Assembly (NCBI GenBank): GCA_037349315.1
Contig: JBAIAC010000026.1
Location: forward strand, 26,875,501 to 26,939,500
DNA length: 64,000 nucleotides
Reading direction: 5' to 3'
From: Chelydra serpentina
Lineage: Eukaryota > Chordata > Testudines > Chelydridae
Of this stretch, positions 1 to 9,849 are shown piece after piece (position 1 is the stretch's first letter; each line of letters starts with the position of its first letter). Both the position numbers and the translations under genes were made by a program. The notes beneath the pieces were generated by a model. It was not told the origin of the DNA, did not search any database, and was given only the letters and a program-made list of their open reading frames with translations.

Positions 1-650
1 CTGTTGAAAAATGACTTGGTTTGTCATAATTTTGAGCATCATTCAAAAAGAGTAATGTCAAATAGTGTTGGAACTAGAAAGAGCAAAGCAATTAATTTTT
101 TGCAGTCTGCAGATGCCAGTATATCTGTTTGTCCTCATCATATGACAGCTTCCCCAAAATGATGTATACAGTTATGATATATTTAGGTGAATAACAAGAT
201 GAGTTTAATCCTGGGCATAAACACTATTCCGTACTGACTTCCATGAAGGATAAATTCAAGAAGTGCTGTGCACTGTATAAAAAGGATATATTTTGCCCTT
301 GATGTTTGTACTTAACACCAATGTTTAGAGTTAATGACAGCCGTGCATACATCAAGGAGAGACAAAGTGTTGGTTAATTATGAGGTGTTGATTGGAATGA
401 GATATCATGTTGCATATAACCTATATTGGAACAAACAGGACAGTTTTAGTTACCAACAATAATAGCATTTATACAGTAGTCACCATTCCAATCTTTTCAA
501 AAGTCCCTGAAGTGGGAGTTAGAGCAAAATATTAATCTCATTGTGAATTTTTGCACTGAAGCTCATCAGATTGTGTGAGCTGCCCATCACAAGCTAGCTT
601 CTGTTTTCTGTCTTGCTCTATATTCTAATCTACAGTGAACCAGTTACTGA
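1..650. other. AT-rich DNA without a recognised feature
   Basis: Ordinary AT-rich sequence. I see no open frame of note, no splice-bounded exon and no repeat I recognise. Confidence 0.6.
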
Positions 651-830
651 GATCATAGAATCTCAGAGTTGGAAGGGACCTTAGGAGGTCATCTAGTCCA
701 ACCCCCTGCTCAAAGCAGGACCAATCCCCAATTTTTGCCCCAGATCCCTAAATGGCCCCCTCAAGGATTGAACTCACAACCCTGGGTTTAGCAGGCCAAT
801 GCTCAAACCACTGAGCTATCCCTCCCTCCC
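651..830 (-). mobile_element. Cry-type SINE (tRNA-like head, CR1-type tail), copy 1
   Basis: Read on the minus strand, the element begins with a tRNA-like head. It has an A box (TAGCTCAGTGG, complement of 808-818) and a B box (GAGTTCAATCC, complement of 765-775). A unique middle follows, then a tail ending GGTCCCTTCCAACTC...TTCTATGATC, which is the 3' end shared with CR1 LINEs. This matches the turtle Cry / tortoise Pol III SINE family, which is thought to be mobilised by a CR1 LINE through the shared tail. The copy is essentially full length. I found no clear target-site duplication. Confidence 0.88.
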
Positions 831-1235
831 CAGATTGTTAAGAAACAAGGAAATGTTGAGCCATATAGCTGAAGGAAAGTTTTCCAAGTATGTCAGTAAG
901 TGGATCTATTGATATATCATCAATATGTTTCAAAGGTGCCAGAGATACTGTGGCAGGATAGAGTTTTTGCTGACCATTTAAAAATAAACCTGTACTTGTC
1001 TTGCAGAAAGAGGCCAGAAAGTTCACGCATCTAGATCCAAATTTTCTCAGAGTGTGGAGGCATTCAGATCTAAGCTTCCAGTCTGCAGGATCTACAACCC
1101 CATGGAGGAAGAGGGGCTTTTCTGTTGAACAGTCCTGTGTATGCAGACTTTATCCAGAGCAGGGTGGGAACACCACCTGTTTAAATTTATTACAGAGAAA
1201 GACGCTGACTACAGAGTTACAATCAAGCATTTCAG
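831..1235. other. unannotated stretch
   Basis: No recognisable gene or repeat. The overlapping short open frames here have no domain features and are probably chance. Confidence 0.5.
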
Positions 1236-1501
1236 GGAAGGCCTACACTTAAAATGCTGCATCGGTGCAGCTGTAGAGCTTAAGTGAAGATGCTCCAAGT
1301 GAAGAGAGTTCTCCTATCGGCTTAGTTACTCCACCTCCCTGAGAAGAGGTAGTTATGTCGGCGGGAGAAGCTCTCCTGTCAACCTAGCACTATCTACATG
1401 AGAGGTTAAGGTTGTATAACTACATAACTCAGGGGTGTGGATTTTTCACACCCCTGAGCAACACAGTTATACCAACATAGGTGTATAGTATAAACCGGAC
1501 C
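1236..1501. mobile_element. MITE-like element with internal hairpin
   Basis: The ends resemble inverted repeats of the GG..CTACACT type: GGAAGGCCTACACTT at the left and, read on the minus strand, GGTCCGGTTTATACT at the right. Inside is a perfect hairpin with 12-bp arms (1428-1439 and 1447-1458, CTCAGGGGTGTG and its complement) and a 7-nt loop. This is typical of a common turtle MITE whose ends read 'GGTCTACACT'; I infer a PIF/Harbinger-like origin. No target duplication was found, so the boundaries are approximate. Confidence 0.65.
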
Positions 1502-2261
1502 TTATAGTTTGGCCATTCTCTAATATACCAAGTGGAAATTGTCTATTCCTATTCTATTTTTCACCTCATTCTCTGAGGAGTTGAGCGGAGATTTAGAGTG
1601 TTCAGTACCTAACAGGATTGGACCCTCGGAGTCAGCTTATCAAAGGTGTTCAAGCACCAATCTGCAACTCAAGGCATCTACATACCTTTTAAAATCTGGC
1701 CTTCAATATTTATCTGTGCAAACCTCTACTGTACTCTACATCCATTCACATCAATGGGAACTGTTTAGCAGCCTGAAAACTAGGCCTCTGTCAGGTTCCT
1801 AACTTTAAGCAAACAAATTTGGAAATTTGGGCATGGCCCACTGACAAGTGCAAGTACTCAGCACCTTGTAGTGTTTGATATTTTCATTAAAAAAGTAAGT
1901 GGATAGCAGGAGAAAACAGCTATGGGAGCTCCCAAAGAGAAAATAAAATGTGTTATTTATTTATAAAATATAATGTTAATCCTATACATTCTGCTACATT
2001 AATGAAAAGCTAAAGAATTACAAATTAAAGTTTGAAAAATAGCCATTAGGCTTGTGGGTGAAGTTATGCTTCCTTCCTATCAATGGGAAAACGGCAAAAC
2101 AATGTTCTTGTTTTCCTTCTTTTTCTTGCAGTCCCCTCATCCTCTCTCAGACCCAAATTCCATTACCTAGAACCCCATCAAAAACAAAGAAGAAAGGTTC
2201 AGACCTGTTTTCACGTTTTCAAAATTATCCCACTATCGCCATCTTGTGGATGACATGTAGC
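1502..2261. other. unannotated AT-rich stretch
   Basis: No recognisable gene. The open frame near 1539-1802 has no domain character. Confidence 0.5.
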
Positions 2262-2345
2262 ACATCCGATGAAGTGGGTACTAACCCACGAAAGCTTATG
2301 CTGAAATAAATTTGTTAGAAAAACTTGTAGCACCTTAGAGACTTT
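2262..2345 (+). repeat. Hammerhead-like dispersed repeat, copy A (rearranged)
   Basis: The plus strand shows CCGATGA, then a hairpin GTGGGT-ACTA-ACCCAC (6-bp stem), then GAAAGC and a tail ATAAATTTGTTAG. The boxes and hairpin resemble the core of a hammerhead ribozyme (CUGANGA, stem II, GAAA), as known in Penelope-like elements. This copy has C in place of the second core base (CCGA for CUGA). After TTTGTTAG the usual tail appears inverted (CTTGTAGCACCTTAGAGAC), so the copy is rearranged. The Penelope link is inference. Confidence 0.6.
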
Positions 2346-3332
2346 CTTATTTTCGTTATGTAGCAGAAAGTTGCTCATCTACCATTTCTGTTTGCTACTG
2401 CACTAGCTGGGAAAGACAGAAAACCTGCTAATACCTACATTTCCCAGTCTGATGTACGTATAATGTTCCAAAAAACAACCACCTTTTTTTTCGTAGATCT
2501 GGGTTTTTCTATTGTAAGTTAATTCTGCCTTTTTTCAATTTTAAATGAATCGGTTGAAGAAAAATAAAGTTGTTTCAATAGTTAATTTGCTACTTTTTGC
2601 ATGTAAGATGATTAAACATGTTACAAGTAAAGTAGCTTAATGAAAACCATAGCATCAGCATGGAAATAACACTATGCTATAAAGATTGCTTTAAATTATA
2701 TTTTGATATTTTACATATTATTTTGCCATTAGAAATCTTAGGCTGTTAGAGGAAGATGGTCCAGTGGTTGAGATCCTAGCCTAGGATTTGAGCCCCTGTG
2801 TTAAAAGCCAAATTTTGTGCCCACCAAGGCAAATTTCTGCTTTCAATTTTTCTGTAGCATCTATGGAATTGAAAATATACACTGACCTGAATCGATCATT
2901 TAAATGGATCAATCAGCTCCCCTACTGTGGTGGGAGGAGAACCCCATAAAAGTCCCAGCTACACCTACATTCTTTTCATGTGAAATGCATCAAAGAAGTT
3001 TAGCTTAGTCAAAAGAATCCTCTCTCTAAAGTTCTTCATAATCCTCAGGCCAGTTCTGTGCATTGTGGTATGATCATGGTAGATAGGGATCCGTTATGTT
3101 TTGGAAACTTGGGGGAAGGAGTCAGAACGGAGATGCCTCCCTCCCATCATACCCCACTAAAAAAGTGACGGAAGGCTCTCCTCTCTGAAAAGTTTCAGCC
3201 CTTTCTGAGGCAGGGTCTGAGCTGGCCACTGCTGATTCAGGAAGCTGACATACTACAGGTAATCCTGCTATTGCTGCAGTAGCAGCTGCTAGGGAACAGT
3301 CCTGTCCCCCACCAAGCCAGCACTTCTAGGTA
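2346..3332. other. unannotated AT-rich stretch
   Basis: No gene or repeat recognised. Mixed AT-rich sequence runs up to the hAT insertion. Confidence 0.5.
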
Positions 3333-3340
3333 TGCATAGG

Positions 3341-4303
3341 CAGGGCCGGATTAACTCTTCTGTGGGCCCAGGGCTATTAGATTTTGCGGGGGTCCTGTAT
3401 TCAAATCTTTTTCCTAATTTAAAACAAAATGATCACAATTATGGCATCGAGACTATTAACACTATACTAAACTTGCCTTTTAATTTACATAAAGCCATTC
3501 TGTGGTTACATTTCAGTCTCAAAACATGTAGAATATAATTAAGTTAATTCAAAATTGTCTACTTCTTACCTTAGAACAGCTGTTATATTAGTTTCTTTCT
3601 GGGAGGGAGTTTGAGTGCAGGATGGGGCTCCAGGCTGGGGCAGAGTGTCGGGGTGCAGGAGAGGGTGAGGTGCACGGGCTCCAGGAGGGAGTTTGGTACA
3701 GGAGGAGATTCTGACCTGGGGCAGGGGTTTGGGCTGCAGGCTCCGGCCGGGAGGCGCTTACCACAGGCAGCTCCCGGGTGGTGGCGCAGCAGGGTGCTCA
3801 GGCAGGCTGCCTGCTTGCATGTCGTGGCCCCATGCCACTCCTGGAAGTGGCCGGCTGCTGGCATGTGTCTGCATGCCTGTGGGGGGAGGGGAACAGTGTG
3901 TCTCTGTGCGCTGCCCGTGACCGCAAGCGCCACCCCTACGGCTCCCATTGGCCAGTTCCTGGCCAATAGGAGCTGCGGGGACAGTACTGCGGGTGCGGGC
4001 AGTGCGTTGAGACGCCTCCCCACTGGGGCTGCAGAGACATGCCAGCAGCCAGCTACTTCTGGGAGCAGCGTGGGGCCATGGCATGCAGGAGGCCTGCCTG
4101 AGCCCTGCTGCGCCACTGGACTTTTTGTGGCACGGAGATCGCGATCGACTGGAGAGGCTCCAGGATCGACCAGTCGATTGCAATTGATGGATTGGTGACC
4201 ACTGAATTGTATATAATTATGGATTTATTTTTGCAGCCTCTCCCCCGCTTAGCCCGAGGCCCTGGGCTCCAGCTCCAAAAAACCCTGCATTAATCTGGTC
4301 CTG
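3341..4303. mobile_element. Non-autonomous hAT-type DNA transposon, about 963 bp
   Basis: The left terminus is CAGGGCCGGATTAA and the right terminus, read on the minus strand, is CAGGACCAGATTAA, which are clear terminal inverted repeats. The flanks carry an 8-bp target duplication with one mismatch: TGCATAGG at 3333-3340 and TGAATAGG at 4304-4311. The 8-bp duplication and CAGGG-type ends are typical of hAT elements. No transposase frame is present, so the copy would need a transposase supplied elsewhere. A GC-rich segment inside it is probably a second element. Confidence 0.87.
3590..4196. mobile_element. GC-rich element nested in the hAT element
   Basis: This segment is far richer in G and C than the AT-rich hAT sequence around it. 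It contains the paired motif CTCCCATTGGCC / GGCCAATAGGAG (about 3941-3972) and ends with GGATTGGTGACCACTG, which resembles a hAT terminus. I could not find the matching left end, so the left boundary is a composition break only. It has overlapping open frames of up to 195 codons on both strands, with no domain character; these follow from the high GC content. Confidence 0.5.
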
Positions 4304-4311
4304 TGAATAGG

Positions 4312-6918
4312 AGATGATCTATGTGGTCCCTGGCTGAGGAATCAACTCCTGTTGTTCAGCTCCAGTTAACCTTGCCATGTGCTTCCTTAGAATAATACCC
4401 CCCCTTTCTTAAAATCTATGTATTTAAAGAAGTTTTATCTGGTTTACAAAATCCTAGCTACATAAATATGACAGACAAAACAATAATCATTACAACAGTG
4501 AGCTTTTGTTAAGAAAAAATCCTATTCGGTAATAATAATCATTAGATCTCTCTATTTAACGGGATGTTACCATGCTACAGAGTGACCCCGACAGGCCATT
4601 TCTAGTTATTTTATTAAATTGAGTGAATTCTCCGGTTATACTTGTTTAGCCAAATGCCCTCCAATTTCTTTTCATCCAGAGAGGATTTTTAATGTGGCAG
4701 GAGATGTTCTAGCATTATGTCTCCATATTGCTTCCCGAGAAGCTCAAGACTTTCCTGCTTCTTAAAGTTAATTTTCAATATGGCCTTGATACAAATTCCC
4801 CCAGGGATGCTAGTAGAAAGGTTTGCAAGCTGTTTCAAGCTGTGTTCAAAAAGAGTTTGCAAATGTATGTGACAGGCAGTTCTCAGGCCCTGAACCAGGA
4901 AAAGGTTTCACATTCCAATGAAAACATTTTTTTCCCCATTGTCAAATCTCAATATGAATCCATAGGCAAGTTCTTGCTTCCATGACTTTGTCCCCTTTTG
5001 AACTGCATTACTGGGACTCAAAGTGGAACTGGGCCTTGGTTTTAGTACAACAGCAGAATTTTGACTTCAGGGAAACAAATTTCCCTTCTAATGTTGGACT
5101 AGAATGGTGTGGCACTTCCCTTTAATGTACTCACACCACTATGTGGTGGAGTTAAACCAGCACTGGGACTCAGAGGGACAAAAGTTCTGACATTTCCATT
5201 TAGATTTTAGAGAGAAATTCAAAAACACTCCCTTTACACACTCAATTGATTTTTTGTTTTATTTTGTTTGTTTGTTTGAGCTGGCCTGAATAAACTCAGC
5301 CAATCAGGAACAAAGAAGAAATATCAGGCAAGTCCTATCATGTAATTTCCCCCATGCAATCCATCCAACTCTGAAGTTTAAATAAACACCTAGATCAAGA
5401 AGCCTGATAAAGTTTGTAAATATCTAGATAAAACAAAAAGTTTGCAAAACAACACTTTTAAGGAAAGTGTGGCTGACCAAAGCCACTGGCGTCAAGGTAA
5501 AGATTCCCATTGACAACTCACTTTTGAGCAAATCACTGCTGTTAATAGATGTAGTTTGAAAATGTACCAAGGCTGAATTAGAGTGCTTACTTGAAAAGTA
5601 CACCAAGCTTAATTGCTGGCATCAATTTTGAGTTCTTGGATCTTAAGTGCTATAAAGCTCCCATAGGTGTGCCTCTTATATTTAGGCAGTTCGGGTTTGT
5701 AGTAGGGTGGGAATGTGTAATGTAAGTGGTATAAATCACCTTCTTTGTAATTGTGTCACACAATTCTGTAATTATTGATGTTGGTTAGAAAGATGCCTCC
5801 TACTTCTTCCATGTAATCTACACCTTTACTCTCTGCTAATGTATCTGAAGGATTCTTGTGAGGAAGAGAGTGAACCAGGGAGAAAAAAACAACTCATTAG
5901 ACCTCACACTCCAATCACTCAGAAAAATATCACCCTAATATTCAGGAGGAGAGGGGAACTGTCCATTTATTAAGTCCTACTCAGAGAAAATACAGTTGCA
6001 AAATTAGGATCTTTCACAGTCTCCACATTCTAAAATCCCTGCAGCTCAGGGTTTAGGAATGCTCTTGTAAATTAGGAGGTGAAGAAATGTGCAATATTCA
6101 AAGGCCAATTTATTGTGGTCATTTACACGGTCATCACATTTTCTTACTCAGTAATATATAACATTATCTGCTGAAGTTTTGAACTTTTTGTAGTCTGTTG
6201 ACATAGGAATTCATACTTAGCAGTGCTAATGGTCAAATGAAGCTATTATATTTCATTTACTTTTGAAGTAGGGTGGAAACAATATGCCCAGACATGAGTC
6301 ACTGAAAGTAAAGTAACTTTGTGTTACAAAGAAAAATTTAAAAATGTGCTGTTGGTTAGAGCAGACATTTATGTTTAACATTGTTTCTAAACACTTTTGT
6401 AAAATGTAATTTAATGTTTCCAAAACATACAATACTTTCATCTATAACACATAGAAAGAAAATTATGGTGGATACTTAAAACAGATTAGATCCACAAGTT
6501 TAAAGATAATGAGTTTCTTTTGTTTCTTTTAAGAAAAAGGTATTCTTATAATATTTATTTTAAAATGCTTATACAATAGAGGGATTTACTAGTGACCCCC
6601 TTCATCAAATTTGCCTAATACTTTCGGTTATAAAAATGTCTTATGACTTGCTACTTAAACTCTAACACCTCCATCGTTTGCAGCAGGTCTTTGAAATCTC
6701 GTAGGGTGAAAGTTCTTTTTCTAGAGATCTGCTTTTTTTTTTTTGGTCCCATGGCATTTCATTCAGGGTTAGCCGAGTTATACATTCTTAAAATCCGTCA
6801 TTTTTCTTCTGTTTGCATTATCAGCAATTTTTTGTCAACATGCTAAAGTAACTGCACATGAACATTCTAAAGAACCAGGCTAAGACATAGTAATAGTAGA
6901 ACACACATTGAACTGGGG
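4312..6918. other. unannotated AT-rich stretch
   Basis: About 2.6 kb with no recognisable exon or repeat. It holds short A- and T-rich tracts, such as a TTTG/TTTTA-rich run near 5251-5276. Confidence 0.5.
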
Positions 6919-7560
6919 ATGCCTGGTGTCATAGTTACTGAGAAAACTGCCCTTCTGACCCTCTTGGTCTCTCTGAGTACAGCCCCTCACAGGTCCCAGG
7001 CCTCAAGCCATCACCTATGTCTCGGGGTGGTTCCATGTGACTCATGTTCTCAGACTGGGTCCTACATTGCAGTCCCCTGGTACTAACCATGATTACCTCA
7101 GGCTCAGACCTTGCAATTCTGTTCCCTCCAGGACAATGACAGTAGTGATCAGTGGTTGGACAGCCTCCTTAAATAATTTAAGAGAAAACATCTGTACACA
7201 ATGCCTGATTTCCTCTAGGAATTACCATTCCATGGATCTGCGAAGACAGAGTTTCTTTGAACTTCCTCCCGGAGCCCATGTCTCTTTCTTTGCAGCCTGT
7301 CTCCTAAGACAGCTGCTAACAAACGGGCACTTCCTCGTCACTTCTCCTCAGAAGGCTTTTAAACTCTTACTGTTATTTTGCTCTCCAGGCTTCCAGAAAG
7401 GAGAAACAACTCTGCCAGTTCTGCCTAGAGCCCAGCAGTGTACCACTGTGTTGCAATTTCCCACTTCTCTTTGCTTGGATGGTCTTCTGTACTTATCCAT
7501 TGCTGTCTTCCTGTGCAATCCCCACTGAATTCATGCATTATAGGAAATTATAATAACCCA
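6919..7560. repeat. Possible LTR-like dispersed repeat
   Basis: This moderately GC-rich block has a 163-codon open frame (7037-7528, plus) without recognisable domains. Its start, GGTGTCATAGTTACTGAG, resembles turtle dispersed repeats I recall, but I could not find matching ends or a target duplication. A spurious frame in an old LTR is the likeliest reading, and a lineage-specific exon cannot be excluded. Confidence 0.3.
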
Positions 7561-7635
7561 CTCCAGTTATATAACAATGTTACCTCACTGTTGGTGGGCA
7601 GGGGAAGATAAGCATTTCCAAAATGTAAGAAACAT

Positions 7636-8765
7636 TGTGTGGTAGACTGTACTCCTATGTTCACCCCTTTTATAAGACTATGATAAATTTCATACAAAGT
7701 ATGCCTTATGAGGTATTATTTGAAAACTCATAATTTACTGAACATTATTGTCCTGGAAAAATATGTGTAGCAACACTGTATGTAAAGTTATAGAATTCTA
7801 TTGTATGATATTATTAAAGGCAAGTTCTGAGTCTGGGGGAGAGTCATAAATCAGTTCCCAAGAGACAAAAGGTTACCCAACGCCTCAGACGGGTGTTAAC
7901 AAAACCAAACGGACTATCACCTGTTTAAGTGGACATTCTTTGGCAGGAAAAAGGATGTGGGGTGCAAAAGCCTACATCTTGACAATGAAACAGGTTGGAG
8001 TTCCCATCCACACAGATTTTATGTCTCCTGAACCTCAGCTGGAGATGATTCTCAAAAAAAAAAAAGAAAAAAAAAAGGACTATACAAGGAGAGAGAAGAC
8101 ACCCCAAAATATTTATCCTTTCTTTCTACCCCTGGAAACCACAGCATATGAAGAACAAAGGAAACCACTTTGGACTGGGGGAGGGATCCTGAGTGAAAGA
8201 TTTAACTAGTAATATTTTTGCTAAAATATATGGTGAGAGAGACCTTTGCTTTGAGTTTACTCTAGCTTGTTAAGTTAGGCATTAGTTGTGGTTTACTTTT
8301 ATTTTCTTGTAACCAATTTGGACTTTTATGCTTCATTACTTGCACTTAAAATCTGTCCTTCTGTAGTTAATAAGTGTTTTATTGTTTTATCTAGACCAGT
8401 GTGTTTGGACTGAAGTGTTTGGGAAACTTAATTTTGGATAACAGGATTTGTGCATATTATTTTCTATTAATAAAATGACAGACTTTGTATTAACTTGTAT
8501 TGTCCAGGAGTGTGCTGGGCAGTACAAGACACACATTTCTTGGAGAAAGTCTGGGACTGGGAATATGCTGGTGTTGCAGTGTAATTCAAGGATGGCTGAT
8601 TGTAACGCTCTTGCAATATAACAAAGAATGATTTATGTGCTGGAGGCTATGTGTGAGCCAGGAGTAGGAGCTCTCACTACAAATGGTATAAAAGGCATCC
8701 GGGCTGGAGAACTGAGGGAAAACAGCTATTTATCGGTCCAGATTGTACCCTAGGTAATGTGACAC
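7636..8765 (+). repeat. Long unclassified dispersed repeat, LTR-like
   Basis: I tentatively recognise this block, starting TGTGTGGTAGACTG and ending near CCTAGGTAATGTGACA, as a repeat common in turtle genomes. It has TG...CA-like ends, AATAAA-type sequences (for example near 8467-8473) and a TATA-like box (GGTATAAAAGGC, about 8685-8696) near its right end. An LTR would explain these, but no target duplication is visible. An internal A-rich run lies at about 8056-8077. Confidence 0.45.
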
Positions 8766-9398
8766 CTGAGAACCACAACTTTAAACACATACCCTTGATC
8801 TCCCTAGTTCATTTTTCCCCAGAAAAGAAAGTCAAACTGAAATGCAGCAAGTGCCCCTCCTGTTGGAAGGATGTGTATTTTTCTATCGTCTTACACTGAG
8901 ACATAAAATTCCCATACTTTTGCACCTTTTGGAAGCACCATGTAAAGACTAAAATGACTTAGAAAAACAATTCTAAATCCTGATTTGTATATTTTGCAAA
9001 GAGTGGAATGAATGTGTGTGTGTAAATATTAATTCAGATTAAATCAGAAACGATAACTCTGATTTCACTTTGTTCACAAATATTTCACATTTGTTTTCTG
9101 TGAACACTAAAGTGGCACAAATACTTTCAAAATTGATACTGCTGGTTGGTTATATAAAAGTCGAAAGGAACGACAGCTATGTCATGTGACGTATGTCAGG
9201 AAACAACATAGCGTGACTTTCAAACCTGGGAATTTCAAATATTTGTAAGAAAGTGTGAACTATTTCTATAGGTAAAATAATAATGTCAAGGTATACCAAT
9301 GATTTCTGAATAATGAAGTTCAGAAATTTCATAATCTGCTCATGAACATTTTGCAAAGAGGATCAGGTAAATTTCAACAGCAAAAAGCATTATTCTAG
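8766..9398. other. unannotated AT-rich stretch
   Basis: No gene or recognised repeat. Confidence 0.5.
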
Positions 9399-9620
9399 GG
9401 CCTGGTCTACATAGGAGAAATTGACTAGTATAGTTATTAATTATTCCAGTCCATTTTAGCTCTTCTGGAATAATACCCCTATGCAGACATTCTCTATTCT
9501 GGAATGAAACCTTTGTGAGTGGAGTAGTTATTCCAAAATAAAGTCACTTTTTCTGGAATAGAATGTCTAGACATTGAGTTATTCTGGAATAGGTATTGCA
9601 GAAAGGGCTGTTCTTGCAAT
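9399..9620. mobile_element. MITE-like element (GGCCTGGTCTACA end)
   Basis: The left end GGGCCTGGTCTACA is typical of a turtle MITE family. The interior repeats TTATTCC/GGAATAA motifs in both orientations (about 9434-9592), as expected of a folded non-autonomous element. The right end is not resolved. Confidence 0.5.
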
Positions 9621-9773
9621 ATTTTTCTAGCCATGCTGAAACTAGGAAATACTCCAATGAAAGTACCATCTGGATTTTCAGGGTAAACTAATGGATACCA
9701 GTATTTGTACTTTGAGATTTTCCCATTTCCGGAGAGCATAATTGGAGAACACCACTGCAGCAGAACTGCAGGA

Positions 9774-9844
9774 ACTTAATCCAAGTCCTGTTGAAGTCAA
9801 TGGAAAGACTCCTGCTGACTTCAATGGGCCGTGGATCAGGGCCC
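9774..9844. repeat. Short palindromic repeat, GAAGTCAATGG family
   Basis: The inverted motifs TTGAAGTCAATGG and TGACTTCAATGGG lie between TAATCCAAG and GGATCAGGGCCC. Similar short folded elements occur at about 20.35, 44.2 and 51.9 kb. I infer a family of small MITEs. Confidence 0.5.
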
Positions 9845-9849
9845 TGAAG

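Noticed and set aside
785..830. tRNA gene suggested by A and B boxes
   Set aside because: The tRNA-like sequence is the head of a Cry SINE, fused to a unique region and a CR1 tail, and it recurs at 13.6 and 35.4 kb.
3583..4198. Overlapping 177- and 195-codon frames on opposite strands
   Set aside because: Both fall in a GC-rich transposon segment. Long frames on both strands of such DNA are expected by chance.
7037..7528. 163-codon plus-strand frame that might be an exon
   Set aside because: No domain, signal or family resemblance, and the block looks like an LTR-type repeat. Kept as a low-confidence repeat only.
8685..8696. TATA box (GGTATAAAAGGC) of a cellular gene
   Set aside because: It sits inside a dispersed repeat and no downstream exon is visible. 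If functional it would belong to the repeat.
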